Source: Streptomyces asoensis
GTDB lineage: Bacteria > Actinomycetota > Actinomycetes > Streptomycetales > Streptomycetaceae
Length of the DNA: 64,000 nt
Direction: 5' to 3'
NCBI RefSeq assembly: GCF_013085465.1
Contig: NZ_CP049838.1
Span: 7,316,001-7,380,000 of the forward strand
Below the pieces are notes generated by a model. That model did no database searches, was not told the origin of the DNA, and saw only the letters and a program-made list of their open reading frames with translations. Made by a program: the position numbers and the translations under genes. Of this stretch, positions 42,541 through 51,205 are shown one piece after another. The first letter of the stretch is position 1. Each line of letters begins with the position of its first letter.

Positions 42541-44517
42541 ATGACGAAGCCCTCACTCCCCGAACTCCTGCACGCTGCCGTCACCGCTGTCGGCGGCACG
42601 GAGCGCCCCGGCCAGGTGACCATGGCCGAAGCCGTCGCCGAGGCGATCGACGACGGCTCCCATCTGCTGGTCCAGGCCGGCACCGGCACCGGTAAGTCGC
42701 TCGGCTACCTCGTGCCCGCACTCGCGCACGGGGAACGCGTCGTGGTCGCGACCGCCACGCTGGCCCTCCAGCGCCAGCTCGTGGAGCGGGACCTGCCGCG
42801 TACGGTCGACGCGCTGCACCCGCTGCTGCGCCGCCGCCCGGAGTTCGCGATGCTCAAGGGCAGGTCGAACTACCTCTGCCTGCACCGACTCCATGAAGGC
42901 GTCCCGCAGGACGAGGAGGAGGGCCTCTTCGACCAGTTCGAGGCGGCCGCACCCACCAGCAAGCTGGGCCAGGACCTGCTCCGGCTGCGGGACTGGTCGG
43001 ACGAGACCGAGTCCGGTGACCGGGACGACCTCGCGCCCGGTGTCTCCGACCGGGCCTGGGCACAGGTGTCGGTGTCCTCCCGGGAGTGTCTGGGCGCCAC
43101 GAAATGCGCCTACGGTGCCGAGTGCTTCGCGGAGATGGCCCGCGAGCGCGCCAAGCTCGCCGAGGTCGTCGTCACCAACCACGCGCTGCTCGCCATCGAC
43201 GCCATCGAGGGTGCGCCGGTCCTTCCGCAGCACGAGGTGCTGATCGTCGACGAGGCGCATGAGCTGGTCTCGCGGGTCACCGGTGTGGCCACCGGCGAGC
43301 TCACTCCCGGCCAGGTCAACCGGGCCGTGCGCCGGGCTGTGAAGCTGGCCAACGAAAAGGCCGCCGACCAGCTTCAGACCGCCGCCGAGGGCTTCGAGCG
43401 GCTCATGGAACTGGCGCTGCCCGGCCGTCTGGAGGAGATCCCGGAGGATCTCGGGTACGCCCTCATGGCACTGCGTGACGCCGCGCGGACCGTCATCTCG
43501 GCCATCGGCGCGACCCGCGACAAGTCAGTCCAGGACGAGGACGCGGTCCGCAAGCAGGCCCTGGCATCCGTGGAGTCCGTGCACGATGTGGCGGAGCGGA
43601 TCGTCAACGGCTCCGAGTACGACGTCGTCTGGTACGAGCGGCACGACCGTTTCGGCGCCTCCGTACGTGTCGCGCCCATGTCCGTGTCGGGCCTGCTGCG
43701 GGAGAAGCTCTTCGCCGACCGCTCCGTGACCCTGGCCTCGGCGACCTTGAAACTGGGCGGGGACTTCAACGGTGTGGGTGCCTCGATGGGGCTGGCCCCG
43801 GAGGGCACCGAGGGCGAGGACGTCCCGCAGTGGAAGGGCCTCGACGTGGGGTCGCCCTTCGACTACCCGAAGCAGGGCATCCTCTATGTGGCCAAACACC
43901 TGTCGCGTCCCGCGCGGGACGGCGACCGCGGCGACATGCTGGACGAACTGACCGAGCTGATCCAGGCGGCCGGCGGACGCACGCTCGGCCTGTTCTCCTC
44001 CATGCGGGCCGCGCAGCTCGCCGCCGAGGAACTGCGCACGCGTGTCCCCGAGTTCCCGATCCTCCTCCAGGGCGAGGAGACACTCGGCGAGCTGATCAAG
44101 AATTTCGCGGCGGATCCGAAGACCTGCCTCTTCGGCACGCTGTCGCTCTGGCAGGGCGTCGACGTCCCCGGTCCCAGCTGCCAGCTGGTCGTCATGGACA
44201 AGATCCCGTTCCCGCGCCCGGACGACCCCCTGATGAGCGCCCGCCAGAAAGCGGTGGAGGACGCGGGCGGCAACGGCTTCATGGCCGTCGCAGCCACCCA
44301 TGCGGCGCTGCTGATGGCCCAGGGTGCGGGCCGGCTCGTACGGGCGTCGGGGGACCGTGGTGTGGTCGCCGTACTGGACCAGCGGCTGGCGACGGCCCGC
44401 TACGGGAGCTATCTGAAGGCGTCGCTGCCGGACTTCTGGTACACCACGGACCGCAATCAGGTCCGTAAGTCGCTCGCGGCGATCGACGCGGTGGCCAAGC
44501 AGGCGGAGGCACAGTGA
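42541..44517 (+). CDS. dinG: DinG/XPD-type ATP-dependent DNA helicase
   Basis: 658 residues of the FeS-containing superfamily 2 helicases. Walker A is GTGTGKSLGYLVPAL, the DEAH box is LIVDEAHELVSRV, and the iron-sulfur cysteines are in YLCLHRLHEG and the RECLGATKCAYGAECF group. The C-terminal helicase motifs are LFGTLSLWQGVDVPG and QGAGRLVRASGDRG. It likely unwinds R-loops or damaged DNA in repair. It converges on lexA; no SOS box was seen before it. Confidence 0.92.
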   Translation: MTKPSLPELLHAAVTAVGGTERPGQVTMAEAVAEAIDDGSHLLVQAGTGTGKSLGYLVPALAHGERVVVATATLALQRQLVERDLPRTVDALHPLLRRRPEFAMLKGRSNYLCLHRLHEGVPQDEEEGLFDQFEAAAPTSKLGQDLLRLRDWSDETESGDRDDLAPGVSDRAWAQVSVSSRECLGATKCAYGAECFAEMARERAKLAEVVVTNHALLAIDAIEGAPVLPQHEVLIVDEAHELVSRVTGVATGELTPGQVNRAVRRAVKLANEKAADQLQTAAEGFERLMELALPGRLEEIPEDLGYALMALRDAARTVISAIGATRDKSVQDEDAVRKQALASVESVHDVAERIVNGSEYDVVWYERHDRFGASVRVAPMSVSGLLREKLFADRSVTLASATLKLGGDFNGVGASMGLAPEGTEGEDVPQWKGLDVGSPFDYPKQGILYVAKHLSRPARDGDRGDMLDELTELIQAAGGRTLGLFSSMRAAQLAAEELRTRVPEFPILLQGEETLGELIKNFAADPKTCLFGTLSLWQGVDVPGPSCQLVVMDKIPFPRPDDPLMSARQKAVEDAGGNGFMAVAATHAALLMAQGAGRLVRASGDRGVVAVLDQRLATARYGSYLKASLPDFWYTTDRNQVRKSLAAIDAVAKQAEAQ

Positions 44518-44554
44518 AGGAGGGGCCGTCCCGCTTCCGGGACGGCCCCTCCTT
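44517..44554. terminator. Bidirectional terminator dinG / lexA
   Basis: AAGGAGGGGCCGTCCCG and CGGGACGGCCCCTCCTT form a perfect 17-bp stem with a CTTC loop, starting on the last base of the dinG stop codon. Read in the other direction it also serves lexA. Confidence 0.93.
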
Positions 44555-44653
44555 CATCGTTGATCGGGCACAGCACAGGGCCCCGGAACCGGCGCAGGGA
44601 TCCCGGGGCCCAGTTTCAGGGGGTGGACGGAGGCGCCCCGTCCACCGCCGTAC

Positions 44654-45433
44654 TCAGACGCGGCGGAGTACGGCCACCACCTTGCCGAGGATGGTCGCGT
44701 CGTCGCCCTGGATCGGCTCGTAGGCCGCGTTGTGCGGGAGGAGCCACACATGGCCGTCCTCGCGCTTGAAACGCTTGACGGTGGCCTCGCCGTCCAGCAT
44801 CGCCGCCACGATGTCGCCGTTCTCGGCGACGGGCTGGCGGCGGACGGTGACCCAGTCGCCGTCGCAGATCGCGGCCTCGATCATCGAGTCACCGACGACC
44901 TTCAGGACGAACAGCTCACCGTCACCGACCAGCTGCCTCGGGAGAGGGAAGACGTCCTCGACCGACTCCTCGGCGAGGATCGGGCCACCGGCGGCGATGC
45001 GGCCGACCAGCGGGACGTACGACGCGGCGGGCTTGCCGGCGGTGTCCGTGGGCTGCACGGAGCTGGCCTGGTCGGAGCCCCGCACCTCGTAGGCGCGCGG
45101 CCGGTGCGGGTCGCGGCGCAGGAAGCCCTTCCGCTCCAGTGCCATCAGCTGGTGGGCCACCGAGGACGTGCTGGACAGGCCGACCGCCTGACCGATCTCC
45201 CGCATGGACGGCGGGTAGCCGCGCCGCTGTACGGAGTCCCTGATGACCTCGATCACTCGGCGCTGCCGGTCGGTGAGTCCCGAGCTGTCGGCGCGGATGC
45301 CTGGAGGTCGCCCAGGCAGAGAGCGCTTGTGTCCCTCGGGATTCGTGGCTTCGTTCATCGCATGCACCGGCTCGAGTCGGCCCTGGGAGCGGTCCTGGGC
45401 AGTGATGGTGGCACTGTCTGCGGTGGTGGTCAC
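44654..45433 (-). CDS. lexA: LexA SOS repressor
   Basis: 259 residues from GTG 45433 (GAGAGGGG upstream); a later ATG at 45358 is possible. N-terminal winged helix: [44 protein letters not shown]. The cleavage site is Ala-Gly in [11 protein letters not shown], and the self-cleavage dyad is Ser in [15 protein letters not shown] and Lys in GEATVKRF. LexA represses DNA-damage genes until RecA filaments trigger its cleavage. An SOS box lies upstream of its own promoter region, giving autoregulation. Confidence 0.96.
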   Translation of the reverse strand: MTTTADSATITAQDRSQGRLEPVHAMNEATNPEGHKRSLPGRPPGIRADSSGLTDRQRRVIEVIRDSVQRRGYPPSMREIGQAVGLSSTSSVAHQLMALERKGFLRRDPHRPRAYEVRGSDQASSVQPTDTAGKPAASYVPLVGRIAAGGPILAEESVEDVFPLPRQLVGDGELFVLKVVGDSMIEAAICDGDWVTVRRQPVAENGDIVAAMLDGEATVKRFKREDGHVWLLPHNAAYEPIQGDDATILGKVVAVLRRV

Positions 45434-45492
45434 GTCGGCCCCTCTCGATTGTCTCCCTGCTGGACAACGGTAGTTGCTTTCGAAAGGTTGCG

Positions 45493-45508
45493 CCAAACAC
45501 ACGTTCGA
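45493..45508 (-). promoter_or_regulatory. SOS (LexA) box upstream of lexA
   Basis: On the lexA strand: TCGAAC-GTGT-GTTTGG, matching the left half of TCGAAC-N4-GTTCGA exactly and the right half at 4 of 6 positions, 60 bp before the GTG start. It fits LexA autoregulation. Confidence 0.75.
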
Positions 45509-45727
45509 GTGAAAAAGCGTGGATAGCCTGACTTGATCACGTGTCTGGGTGTATGGCTAACGTGCCGCCCGGCGGACAAAAGGGCTCATTGTTGTACTCT
45601 TCACCGCCGAGACGGATGACCTTGTGAGGTGTGGCCTCAGTCTGCCATCCAACGCCCCGCGGGCCGGGAATTGGCCCCGCTCTGCGCGAGAGTCCCACCT
45701 CTCCTCCCTGCGACGCCCACGGTATCG

Positions 45728-45768
45728 CCGTATCCGGCGCGCCGATACGGGTGCACGCGCGCGTGCAC
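45728..45768. repeat. Adjacent hairpin and 18-bp palindrome (copy 5)
   Basis: CCGTATC and GATACGG (7-bp arms) enclose C-GGCGCGCC, and one base later GTGCACGCGCGCGTGCAC (45751-45768) is a perfect 18-bp palindrome containing the recurring CACGCGCGCGTG core. It may be an end point for lexA-side transcription or a protein-binding cluster. Confidence 0.75.
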
Positions 45769-45861
45769 GGGTGGTTTTCGGGTGCTGCGTGTGACGGCGG
45801 AATCGCGAGCGGTGAGGTCGCCGGACGCGACACGCGATACGGCCTGGGTGTATGGGCCAAG

Positions 45862-45951
45862 CCCCCATATGTAGTGGTTGGATTGCACCAGCGGCCCAGA
45901 AGTTGTGGTCCCCGGTGTCTTCGGATGCTCATGGATCCCCTATGCTTGGGG
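45862..45951 (+). promoter_or_regulatory. Candidate nrdR promoter/operator region
   Basis: CCCCCATATGTAGTGG (45862-45877) and CCCCTATGCTTGGGG (45937-45951) are AT-centred, partly symmetric sites upstream of nrdR. They loosely resemble NrdR boxes, but the spacing of 75 bp is not the usual paired arrangement, so the call is tentative. Confidence 0.3.
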
Positions 45952-46016
45952 CTGCTTCGAGGGGCCCGAGAGGTCCGGCGAGGCCATTGAGTCTGCTGTG
46001 AGGAGGGTTGGAGTTC

Positions 46017-46586
46017 ATGCACTGCCCCTTCTGTAGGCACCCCGACAGCCGTGTCGTCGACAGCCGTACGACGGATGACGGCACGTCGATCCGCAGGCGC
46101 CGCCAGTGCCCTGACTGCTCCCGTCGTTTCACGACCGTGGAGACGTGCTCGCTCATGGTGGTGAAGCGGTCCGGAGTCACCGAGCCCTTCAGCCGTATCA
46201 AGGTCATCAACGGCGTGCGCAAGGCATGTCAGGGGCGGCCTGTCACCGAGGATGCCCTGGCTCAGCTCGGCCAGCGGGTCGAGGAGGCGGTACGGGCCAC
46301 CGGAAGTGCCGAGTTGACCACCCATGACGTGGGGCTGGCCATACTCGGCCCGTTGCAGGAGCTCGACCTCGTCGCCTATCTGCGATTCGCCTCCGTCTAC
46401 CGGGCGTTCGACTCGCTCGAGGACTTCGAGGCCGCCATCGCGGAACTCAGGAACCAGACGGCACGCCCCGCCGCGGACGACGACGACCGCGAGGGCGATG
46501 CAGGGGCTGTCGTGGGGAGCCGGGAAGACGAAGGCGGGTCCGGAGGGACCGTGCAGGTCCCCGAGCCCGCCCACGCCGCCGACTGA
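46017..46586 (+). CDS. nrdR: Transcriptional repressor NrdR
   Basis: 189 residues. N-terminal zinc ribbon with [17 protein letters not shown] and [15 protein letters not shown] (two CxxC pairs), then an ATP-cone domain ([29 protein letters not shown]). It senses nucleotide levels and represses ribonucleotide reductase genes. ATG 46017 gives the conserved start; GAGGAGGG lies upstream. Residues after about 150 are a polar Streptomyces tail. nrdJ follows 165 bp downstream. Confidence 0.97.
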   Translation: MHCPFCRHPDSRVVDSRTTDDGTSIRRRRQCPDCSRRFTTVETCSLMVVKRSGVTEPFSRIKVINGVRKACQGRPVTEDALAQLGQRVEEAVRATGSAELTTHDVGLAILGPLQELDLVAYLRFASVYRAFDSLEDFEAAIAELRNQTARPAADDDDREGDAGAVVGSREDEGGSGGTVQVPEPAHAAD

Positions 46587-46649
46587 CCGGAGGACCGGAA
46601 CCGGGGTTTCGAGTCCGGGGACGGCCGGGCGGCGGCGGACCAAGACCTG

Positions 46650-46678
46650 CTGTGGGCGATAGCGCGTGGGGCCCACAG
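46650..46678 (+). other. Hairpin between nrdR and nrdJ
   Basis: CTGTGGGC and GCCCACAG form an 8-bp stem in the 165-bp spacer. It may reduce read-through into nrdJ or stabilise the mRNA. No cobalamin riboswitch signature was recognised here. Confidence 0.5.
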
Positions 46679-46751
46679 CACAAGACAGAACACCGTGTCA
46701 CGGGAACAAACGTGGCATTTTAGGGCGTTTTCGCCCGTAGAGGGAGGCGGC

Positions 46752-49652
46752 ATGACAGAGACGGCGAGCGGTCCGGCACGAGGTTCCCGAGCCAAGGGCA
46801 CCAAGACCACCAAGGGCCTGCGCATCGAGCGCATCCACACGACCCCCGGCGTGCACCCTTACGACGAGGTGGCCTGGGAGCGTCGTGACGTCGTCATGAC
46901 CAACTGGCGCGACGGCTCGGTCAATTTCGAGCAGCGTGGCGTCGAGTTCCCCGACTTCTGGTCGGTGAACGCGGTCAACATCGTCACCAGCAAGTACTTC
47001 CGGGGTGCCGTCGGCACCCCGCAGCGCGAGACCGGCCTCAGGCAGCTGATCGACCGCATCGTGAAGACGTACCGGAAGGCCGGTGAGGACCACAAGTACT
47101 TCACCTCGCCCGCCGACGCCGAGATCTTCGAGCACGAGCTGGCGTACGCCCTCCTGCACCAGATCTTCAGCTTCAACAGCCCCGTCTGGTTCAACGTCGG
47201 TACCCCGCAGCCCCAGCAGGTCTCCGCCTGCTTCATCCTGGCCGTCGACGACTCCATGGAGTCGATCCTCGACTGGTACAAGGAAGAGGGCATGATCTTC
47301 AAGGGCGGCTCCGGCGCCGGCCTGAACCTCTCCCGCATCCGCTCCTCCAAGGAGCTCCTCTCCTCCGGCGGCAACGCCTCCGGCCCGGTCTCCTTCATGC
47401 GTGGTGCCGACGCCTCCGCCGGCACCATCAAGTCCGGTGGCGCCACCCGTCGCGCGGCCAAGATGGTCGTTCTCGACGTGGACCACCCGGACGTCGAGGA
47501 CTTCATCGCCACCAAGGTGAAGGAAGAGGAGAAGATCCGCGCCCTGCGCGACGCGGGCTTCGACATGGACCTGGGCGGCGACGACATCACGTCCGTCCAG
47601 TACCAGAACGCCAACAACAGCGTCCGCGTGAACGACGAGTTCATGACGGCCGTCGAGAACGGCACCGAGTTCGGCCTCCGCGCCCGCATGACCGGCGAGA
47701 TCATCGAGAAGGTCGACGCCAAGGCGCTGTTCCGCAAGCTCGCCGAGGCCGCGTGGGCCTGTGCCGACCCGGGCATCCAGTACGACGGTGTGATCAACAA
47801 CTGGCACACCTGCCCCGAGTCCGGCCGGATCACCGCGTCGAACCCGTGCAGCGAGTACATGCACCTGGACAACACGTCCTGCAACCTCGCCTCGCTGAAC
47901 CTGATGAAGTTCCTCAAGGACGACAGCAAGGGCAACCAGTCCTTCGAGGCCGACCGCTTCCAGAAGGTCGTCGAGCTCGTCATCACCGCGATGGACATCT
48001 CCATCTGCTTCGCGGACTTCCCGACCCAGAAGATCGGCGAGAACACGCGCGCGTTCCGCCAGCTCGGCATCGGCTACGCCAACCTCGGCGCCCTGCTGAT
48101 GGCCACCGGCCACGCCTACGACTCCGACGGCGGCCGCTCGCTGGCCGGCGCCATCACCTCCCTGATGACGGGCACGGCCTACCGCCGCTCCGCCGAACTG
48201 GCCTCGGTCGTCGGCACGTACGACGGCTACGCCCGTAACGCCGACGCCCACAACCGCGTCATGAAGCAGCACTCCGACGCCAACGGGACGGCCGTCCGCA
48301 TGGACGACCTGGACTCCCCGGTCTGGGCCGCCGCCACGGAGGCCTGGCAGGACGTGCTGCGGCTCGGTGAGAAGAACGGTTTCCGTAACTCCCAGGCGTC
48401 CGTGCTCGCCCCGACCGGCACCATCGGTCTGGCGATGTCCTGCGACACCACCGGCGTCGAGCCCGACCTCGCCCTGGTCAAGTTCAAGAAGCTGGTCGGC
48501 GGCGGCTCGATGCAGATCGTCAACGGCACCGTTCCGCAGGCCCTGCGCCGCCTGGGTTACCAGGAGGAGCAGATCGAGGCGATCGTCGCCCACATCGCCG
48601 ACAACGGCAACGTGATCGACGCCCCCAGCCTCAAGCCGGAGCACTACGAGGTGTTCGACTGCGCCATGGGCGAGCGCGCCATCTCCCCGATGGGCCACGT
48701 CCGCATGATGGCCGCGATCCAGCCCTGGATCTCCGGTGCCATCTCCAAGACGGTCAACATGCCGGAGACGGCGACCGTCGAGGAGGTCGAGGAGATCTAC
48801 TTCGAGGCCTGGAAGCTCGGCGTCAAGGCGCTCGCGATCTACCGCGACAACTGCAAGGTCGGCCAGCCCCTCTCCGCGAAGACCAAGGAGAAGGAGAAGA
48901 CCGAGGTCACCGAGAAGGCCGAGGAGACGATCCGCACCGCGGTCGAGAAGGTCATCGAGTACCGCCCGGTCCGCAAGCGTCTTCCCAAGGGCCGGCCCGG
49001 CATCACGACCTCCTTCACGGTCGGTGGCGCCGAGGGTTACATGACCGCCAACTCCTACCCGGACGACGGTCTCGGCGAGGTCTTCCTGAAGATGTCCAAG
49101 CAGGGTTCGACCCTCGCCGGGATGATGGACGCCTTCTCCATCGCGGTCTCCGTCGGCCTCCAGTACGGCGTGCCGCTGGAGACGTACGTCTCGAAGTTCA
49201 CCAACATGCGCTTCGAGCCGGCCGGCATGACCGACGACCCGGACGTGCGGATGGCGCAGTCGATCGTCGACTACATCTTCCGCCGCCTGGCGCTCGACTT
49301 CCTGCCCTTCGAGACGCGTTCCGCGCTCGGCATCCACTCCGCCGAGGAGCGTCAGCGCCACCTGGAGACCGGTTCGTACGAGCCGACCTTCGAGGAGGAG
49401 AACGTGGACGTCGAGGGGCTCGCGCAGTCCGCTCCGCGTCAGACGGACCTGAAGGCCGTCGCCACTCCCAAGGCCGAGGTCGAGGTGGCCGAGCCCGCCC
49501 CGAAGCAGGCCCACACCAGTGCCGAGCTGGTGGAGATGCAGCTGGGCATCCAGGCCGACGCCCCGCTGTGCTTCTCCTGCGGTACGAAGATGCAGCGGGC
49601 CGGCTCCTGCTACATCTGCGAGGGCTGCGGTTCGACCAGCGGTTGCAGCTGA
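46752..49652 (+). CDS. nrdJ: Vitamin B12-dependent (class II) ribonucleotide reductase
   Basis: 966 residues; reduces ribonucleotides using adenosylcobalamin to generate the thiyl radical, so it works with or without oxygen. Active-site regions include NPCSEYMHLDNTSCNLASLNL and ASVLAPTGTIGLAMSCDTTGVEPDLALVKFKKL. The C-terminus carries the cysteine-rich shuttle CFSCGTKMQRAGSCYICEGCGSTSGCS. ATG 46752 follows GGGAGGCGGC. Downstream of nrdR, its expected repressor gene. Confidence 0.97.
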   Translation: MTETASGPARGSRAKGTKTTKGLRIERIHTTPGVHPYDEVAWERRDVVMTNWRDGSVNFEQRGVEFPDFWSVNAVNIVTSKYFRGAVGTPQRETGLRQLIDRIVKTYRKAGEDHKYFTSPADAEIFEHELAYALLHQIFSFNSPVWFNVGTPQPQQVSACFILAVDDSMESILDWYKEEGMIFKGGSGAGLNLSRIRSSKELLSSGGNASGPVSFMRGADASAGTIKSGGATRRAAKMVVLDVDHPDVEDFIATKVKEEEKIRALRDAGFDMDLGGDDITSVQYQNANNSVRVNDEFMTAVENGTEFGLRARMTGEIIEKVDAKALFRKLAEAAWACADPGIQYDGVINNWHTCPESGRITASNPCSEYMHLDNTSCNLASLNLMKFLKDDSKGNQSFEADRFQKVVELVITAMDISICFADFPTQKIGENTRAFRQLGIGYANLGALLMATGHAYDSDGGRSLAGAITSLMTGTAYRRSAELASVVGTYDGYARNADAHNRVMKQHSDANGTAVRMDDLDSPVWAAATEAWQDVLRLGEKNGFRNSQASVLAPTGTIGLAMSCDTTGVEPDLALVKFKKLVGGGSMQIVNGTVPQALRRLGYQEEQIEAIVAHIADNGNVIDAPSLKPEHYEVFDCAMGERAISPMGHVRMMAAIQPWISGAISKTVNMPETATVEEVEEIYFEAWKLGVKALAIYRDNCKVGQPLSAKTKEKEKTEVTEKAEETIRTAVEKVIEYRPVRKRLPKGRPGITTSFTVGGAEGYMTANSYPDDGLGEVFLKMSKQGSTLAGMMDAFSIAVSVGLQYGVPLETYVSKFTNMRFEPAGMTDDPDVRMAQSIVDYIFRRLALDFLPFETRSALGIHSAEERQRHLETGSYEPTFEEENVDVEGLAQSAPRQTDLKAVATPKAEVEVAEPAPKQAHTSAELVEMQLGIQADAPLCFSCGTKMQRAGSCYICEGCGSTSGCS

Positions 49653-49690
49653 TCCCCGCTGTGCCGGTCAGGTCGCGATGATCTGACAAA

Positions 49691-49723
49691 GGGCGGTGGA
49701 GCCGGTTCTCGGCTCCACCGCCC
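49691..49723 (+). terminator. nrdJ terminator
   Basis: GGGCGGTGGAGCC and GGCTCCACCGCCC form a perfect 13-bp stem with a 7-nt loop, 38 nt after the nrdJ stop, followed by TCGGTGTTTT. Also serves the convergent TerD-like gene. Confidence 0.92.
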
Positions 49724-49779
49724 TCGGTGTTTTCCGGAGGTTCCACCGTCCGCGAGGCGTCGGTGGTGCCTCCGTGCCT

Positions 49780-50313
49780 TCAGGAGTGGCGCACCTGGCC
49801 CATGGTCCTGGTGAACGTCGCCGGGTCGTCCTCGAAGCCCTGGACGCCGGAGTGGAACGACCATCCGTCGGACGACTCGCGCAGGAACTCCCCGACCGTC
49901 GCCGCGGTCGCACCGAGGACGCCGGCGAAGTCGTCCTCGTCCAGGACGGTGTAGCCCTCCCTTATCCGGAAGGCGGGGTTGAGCACACCGACGAACGTCC
50001 TGTGCTCCGGGTTCTGCTGGATGACGACACCGACGACCACGCGCGCGTACCGCGCGTCCAGGCGGTCGAGCTCCAGCGTCATCACCTCGTCCCAGCCGAA
50101 GCCCTTGCCGTCCTTGCTGTCCCGGTTGAGGTAGATCGTTCCGTCGGGGGAGCGACTGTCGAAGTGCACCACATAGGCAGGGGCACCATGCGGATCGCTC
50201 TCCAGGTAGGTCGCGGCCACGATGTCCAGGTCGGTGGGTGGCTGACCCGTCGGACTCGGGTCCCACTTCAGCGCCATCTCGACTTTGCGGATTCCCTTGT
50301 TGAGGCCGCTCAC
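49780..50313 (-). CDS. TerD family protein
   Basis: 177 residues of the TerD/tellurium-resistance calcium-binding family. Motifs are VEMALKWDPSPTGQPPTDLDIVAATY, FDSRSPDGTIYLNRDSKDGKGFGWDEVMTLELDRL and IREGYTVLDEDDFAGVLGATAATVGEFLRE. In Streptomyces these proteins are often involved in stress or differentiation. GTG 50313 has GGGGAGGGG upstream. It converges with nrdJ and diverges from the YdbC-like gene. Confidence 0.9.
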   Translation of the reverse strand: MSGLNKGIRKVEMALKWDPSPTGQPPTDLDIVAATYLESDPHGAPAYVVHFDSRSPDGTIYLNRDSKDGKGFGWDEVMTLELDRLDARYARVVVGVVIQQNPEHRTFVGVLNPAFRIREGYTVLDEDDFAGVLGATAATVGEFLRESSDGWSFHSGVQGFEDDPATFTRTMGQVRHS

Positions 50314-50388
50314 CGGAATTCCCCTCCCCGTTTCCCCGTCTGACATCGCCCCGAACCCGCCGACTCTCAGGGCCGGTTGTCCATCCTG

Positions 50389-50402
50389 CCACGCGCGCGT
50401 GG
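50389..50402. repeat. CCACGCGCGCGTGG palindrome (copy 6)
   Basis: Perfect 14-bp palindrome containing the recurring core, in the divergent promoter region between the TerD-like and YdbC-like genes. Confidence 0.85.
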
Positions 50403-50457
50403 GCCATCGCAGCGTCGCTCTGTGAACGAGCGTGACCAACGCCACGCCCACTGGCCT

Positions 50458-50463
50458 TACGAT
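50458..50463 (+). promoter_or_regulatory. -10 element, probable leaderless start of the YdbC-like gene
   Basis: TACGAT ends 6 nt before GTG 50470, and no ribosome-binding site is present, consistent with a leaderless transcript. Confidence 0.45.
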
Positions 50464-50469
50464 GGCGCG

Positions 50470-51075
50470 GTGCTGGTCAAGTGGATTCGCTGCACCGTGG
50501 TGGACCGCCGCGGTTTCGAACGGGGACAGCGAAAGTGGGCGGGGCTTCTGGGGGAGCCGGGGTTCCGGGGGCAGGGCGGGGGCTGGAGCAGGGGGCGGCC
50601 CTCCGTTGCGCATGTCTTCGCGTTCTGGGAGAGCCGTGCCTTCTACGACTCCTTCATGGCGCGTTCCCATGACCGGCTGGCGGCGGCTCAGTCGGGCACT
50701 TTCAAGGACGCCCAGGTGCGGCTGTTCGACTACCGCTTCGACGTGAAGACGGGCTTCGAGCCCCGCTTCACCGACTCCGACCTGCTGCGGGTGGCCCTGT
50801 GCCGGGTCCACGAGGAACGCGCCGAGCACTTCACCCTCATGCAGGAGAAGGTGTGGAACCCCGCCATGGCCGGCTCGCCCGGCATGATCCGGGGGCTGTT
50901 CGCCGAGGCGCCCGGGCACGAGTTCATGGTGCTCTCGATGTGGCGCTCGGAGGCCGAACACGGAAAGTACCGGACCGAACGCGTGGAGCGGCTCGCGCTG
51001 CGCGCCCAGACGGAAGCGGACATATCCGCCCTCACCGGTGACATCGTCGAACTCGAGTCGACCTGGACGGTTTGA
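50470..51075 (+). CDS. YdbC family protein (antibiotic biosynthesis monooxygenase-like fold)
   Basis: 201 residues: LVKWIRCTVVDRRGFERGQRKWAGLLGEPGFRGQGGGW, HVFAFWESRAFYDSFMARSHDRLA, then a second similar unit FALCRVHEE-like region (LRVALCRVHEERAEHFTLMQEKVWNPAM and FMVLSMWRSEAEHGKYR). The two halves look like duplicated dimeric alpha-beta barrel units. Family members are named after B. subtilis YdbC, of unknown function. GTG 50470 is supported by the -10 element 6 nt upstream. Confidence 0.75.
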   Translation: MLVKWIRCTVVDRRGFERGQRKWAGLLGEPGFRGQGGGWSRGRPSVAHVFAFWESRAFYDSFMARSHDRLAAAQSGTFKDAQVRLFDYRFDVKTGFEPRFTDSDLLRVALCRVHEERAEHFTLMQEKVWNPAMAGSPGMIRGLFAEAPGHEFMVLSMWRSEAEHGKYRTERVERLALRAQTEADISALTGDIVELESTWTV

Positions 51076-51193
51076 AAAACGGACTCACTGCCGGATGCGT
51101 CGATCGCGTGTTGTATGCGCTTTCTGTTGCGGGATTTGTGTGACCTACGCTGTATGAAGGCCGTACGAGTGCTCAGTCGGCCGTCACCCGATC

Positions 51194-51199
51194 TAGGGT
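51194..51199 (+). promoter_or_regulatory. -10 element, probable leaderless start of the phosphatase gene
   Basis: TAGGGT ends 6 nt before ATG 51206, and no ribosome-binding site is visible, consistent with a leaderless transcript. Confidence 0.45.
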
Positions 51200-51205
51200 T
51201 TTGGC

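Larger units (their letters stand above)
45434..46016. other. lexA-nrdR intergenic region
   Basis: This 583-bp region is the longest gene-free stretch. It holds the lexA SOS box (45493-45508), a hairpin plus palindrome cluster (45728-45768), and possible NrdR-box or promoter motifs nearer nrdR (45862-45951). Short reading frames on both strands have no conserved features. Confidence 0.6.

Noticed and set aside
46587..46751. Possible cobalamin riboswitch before nrdJ
   Set aside because: No B12-box-like sequence was recognised; only a simple hairpin is seen, and the spacer is too short for a full riboswitch.
46698..49514. Long minus-strand reading frame opposite nrdJ (938 codons)
   Set aside because: Its codon-position GC pattern is explained by the real gene on the other strand, the translation is Val/Asp/Leu/Gly-biased without motifs, and nrdJ is certain.
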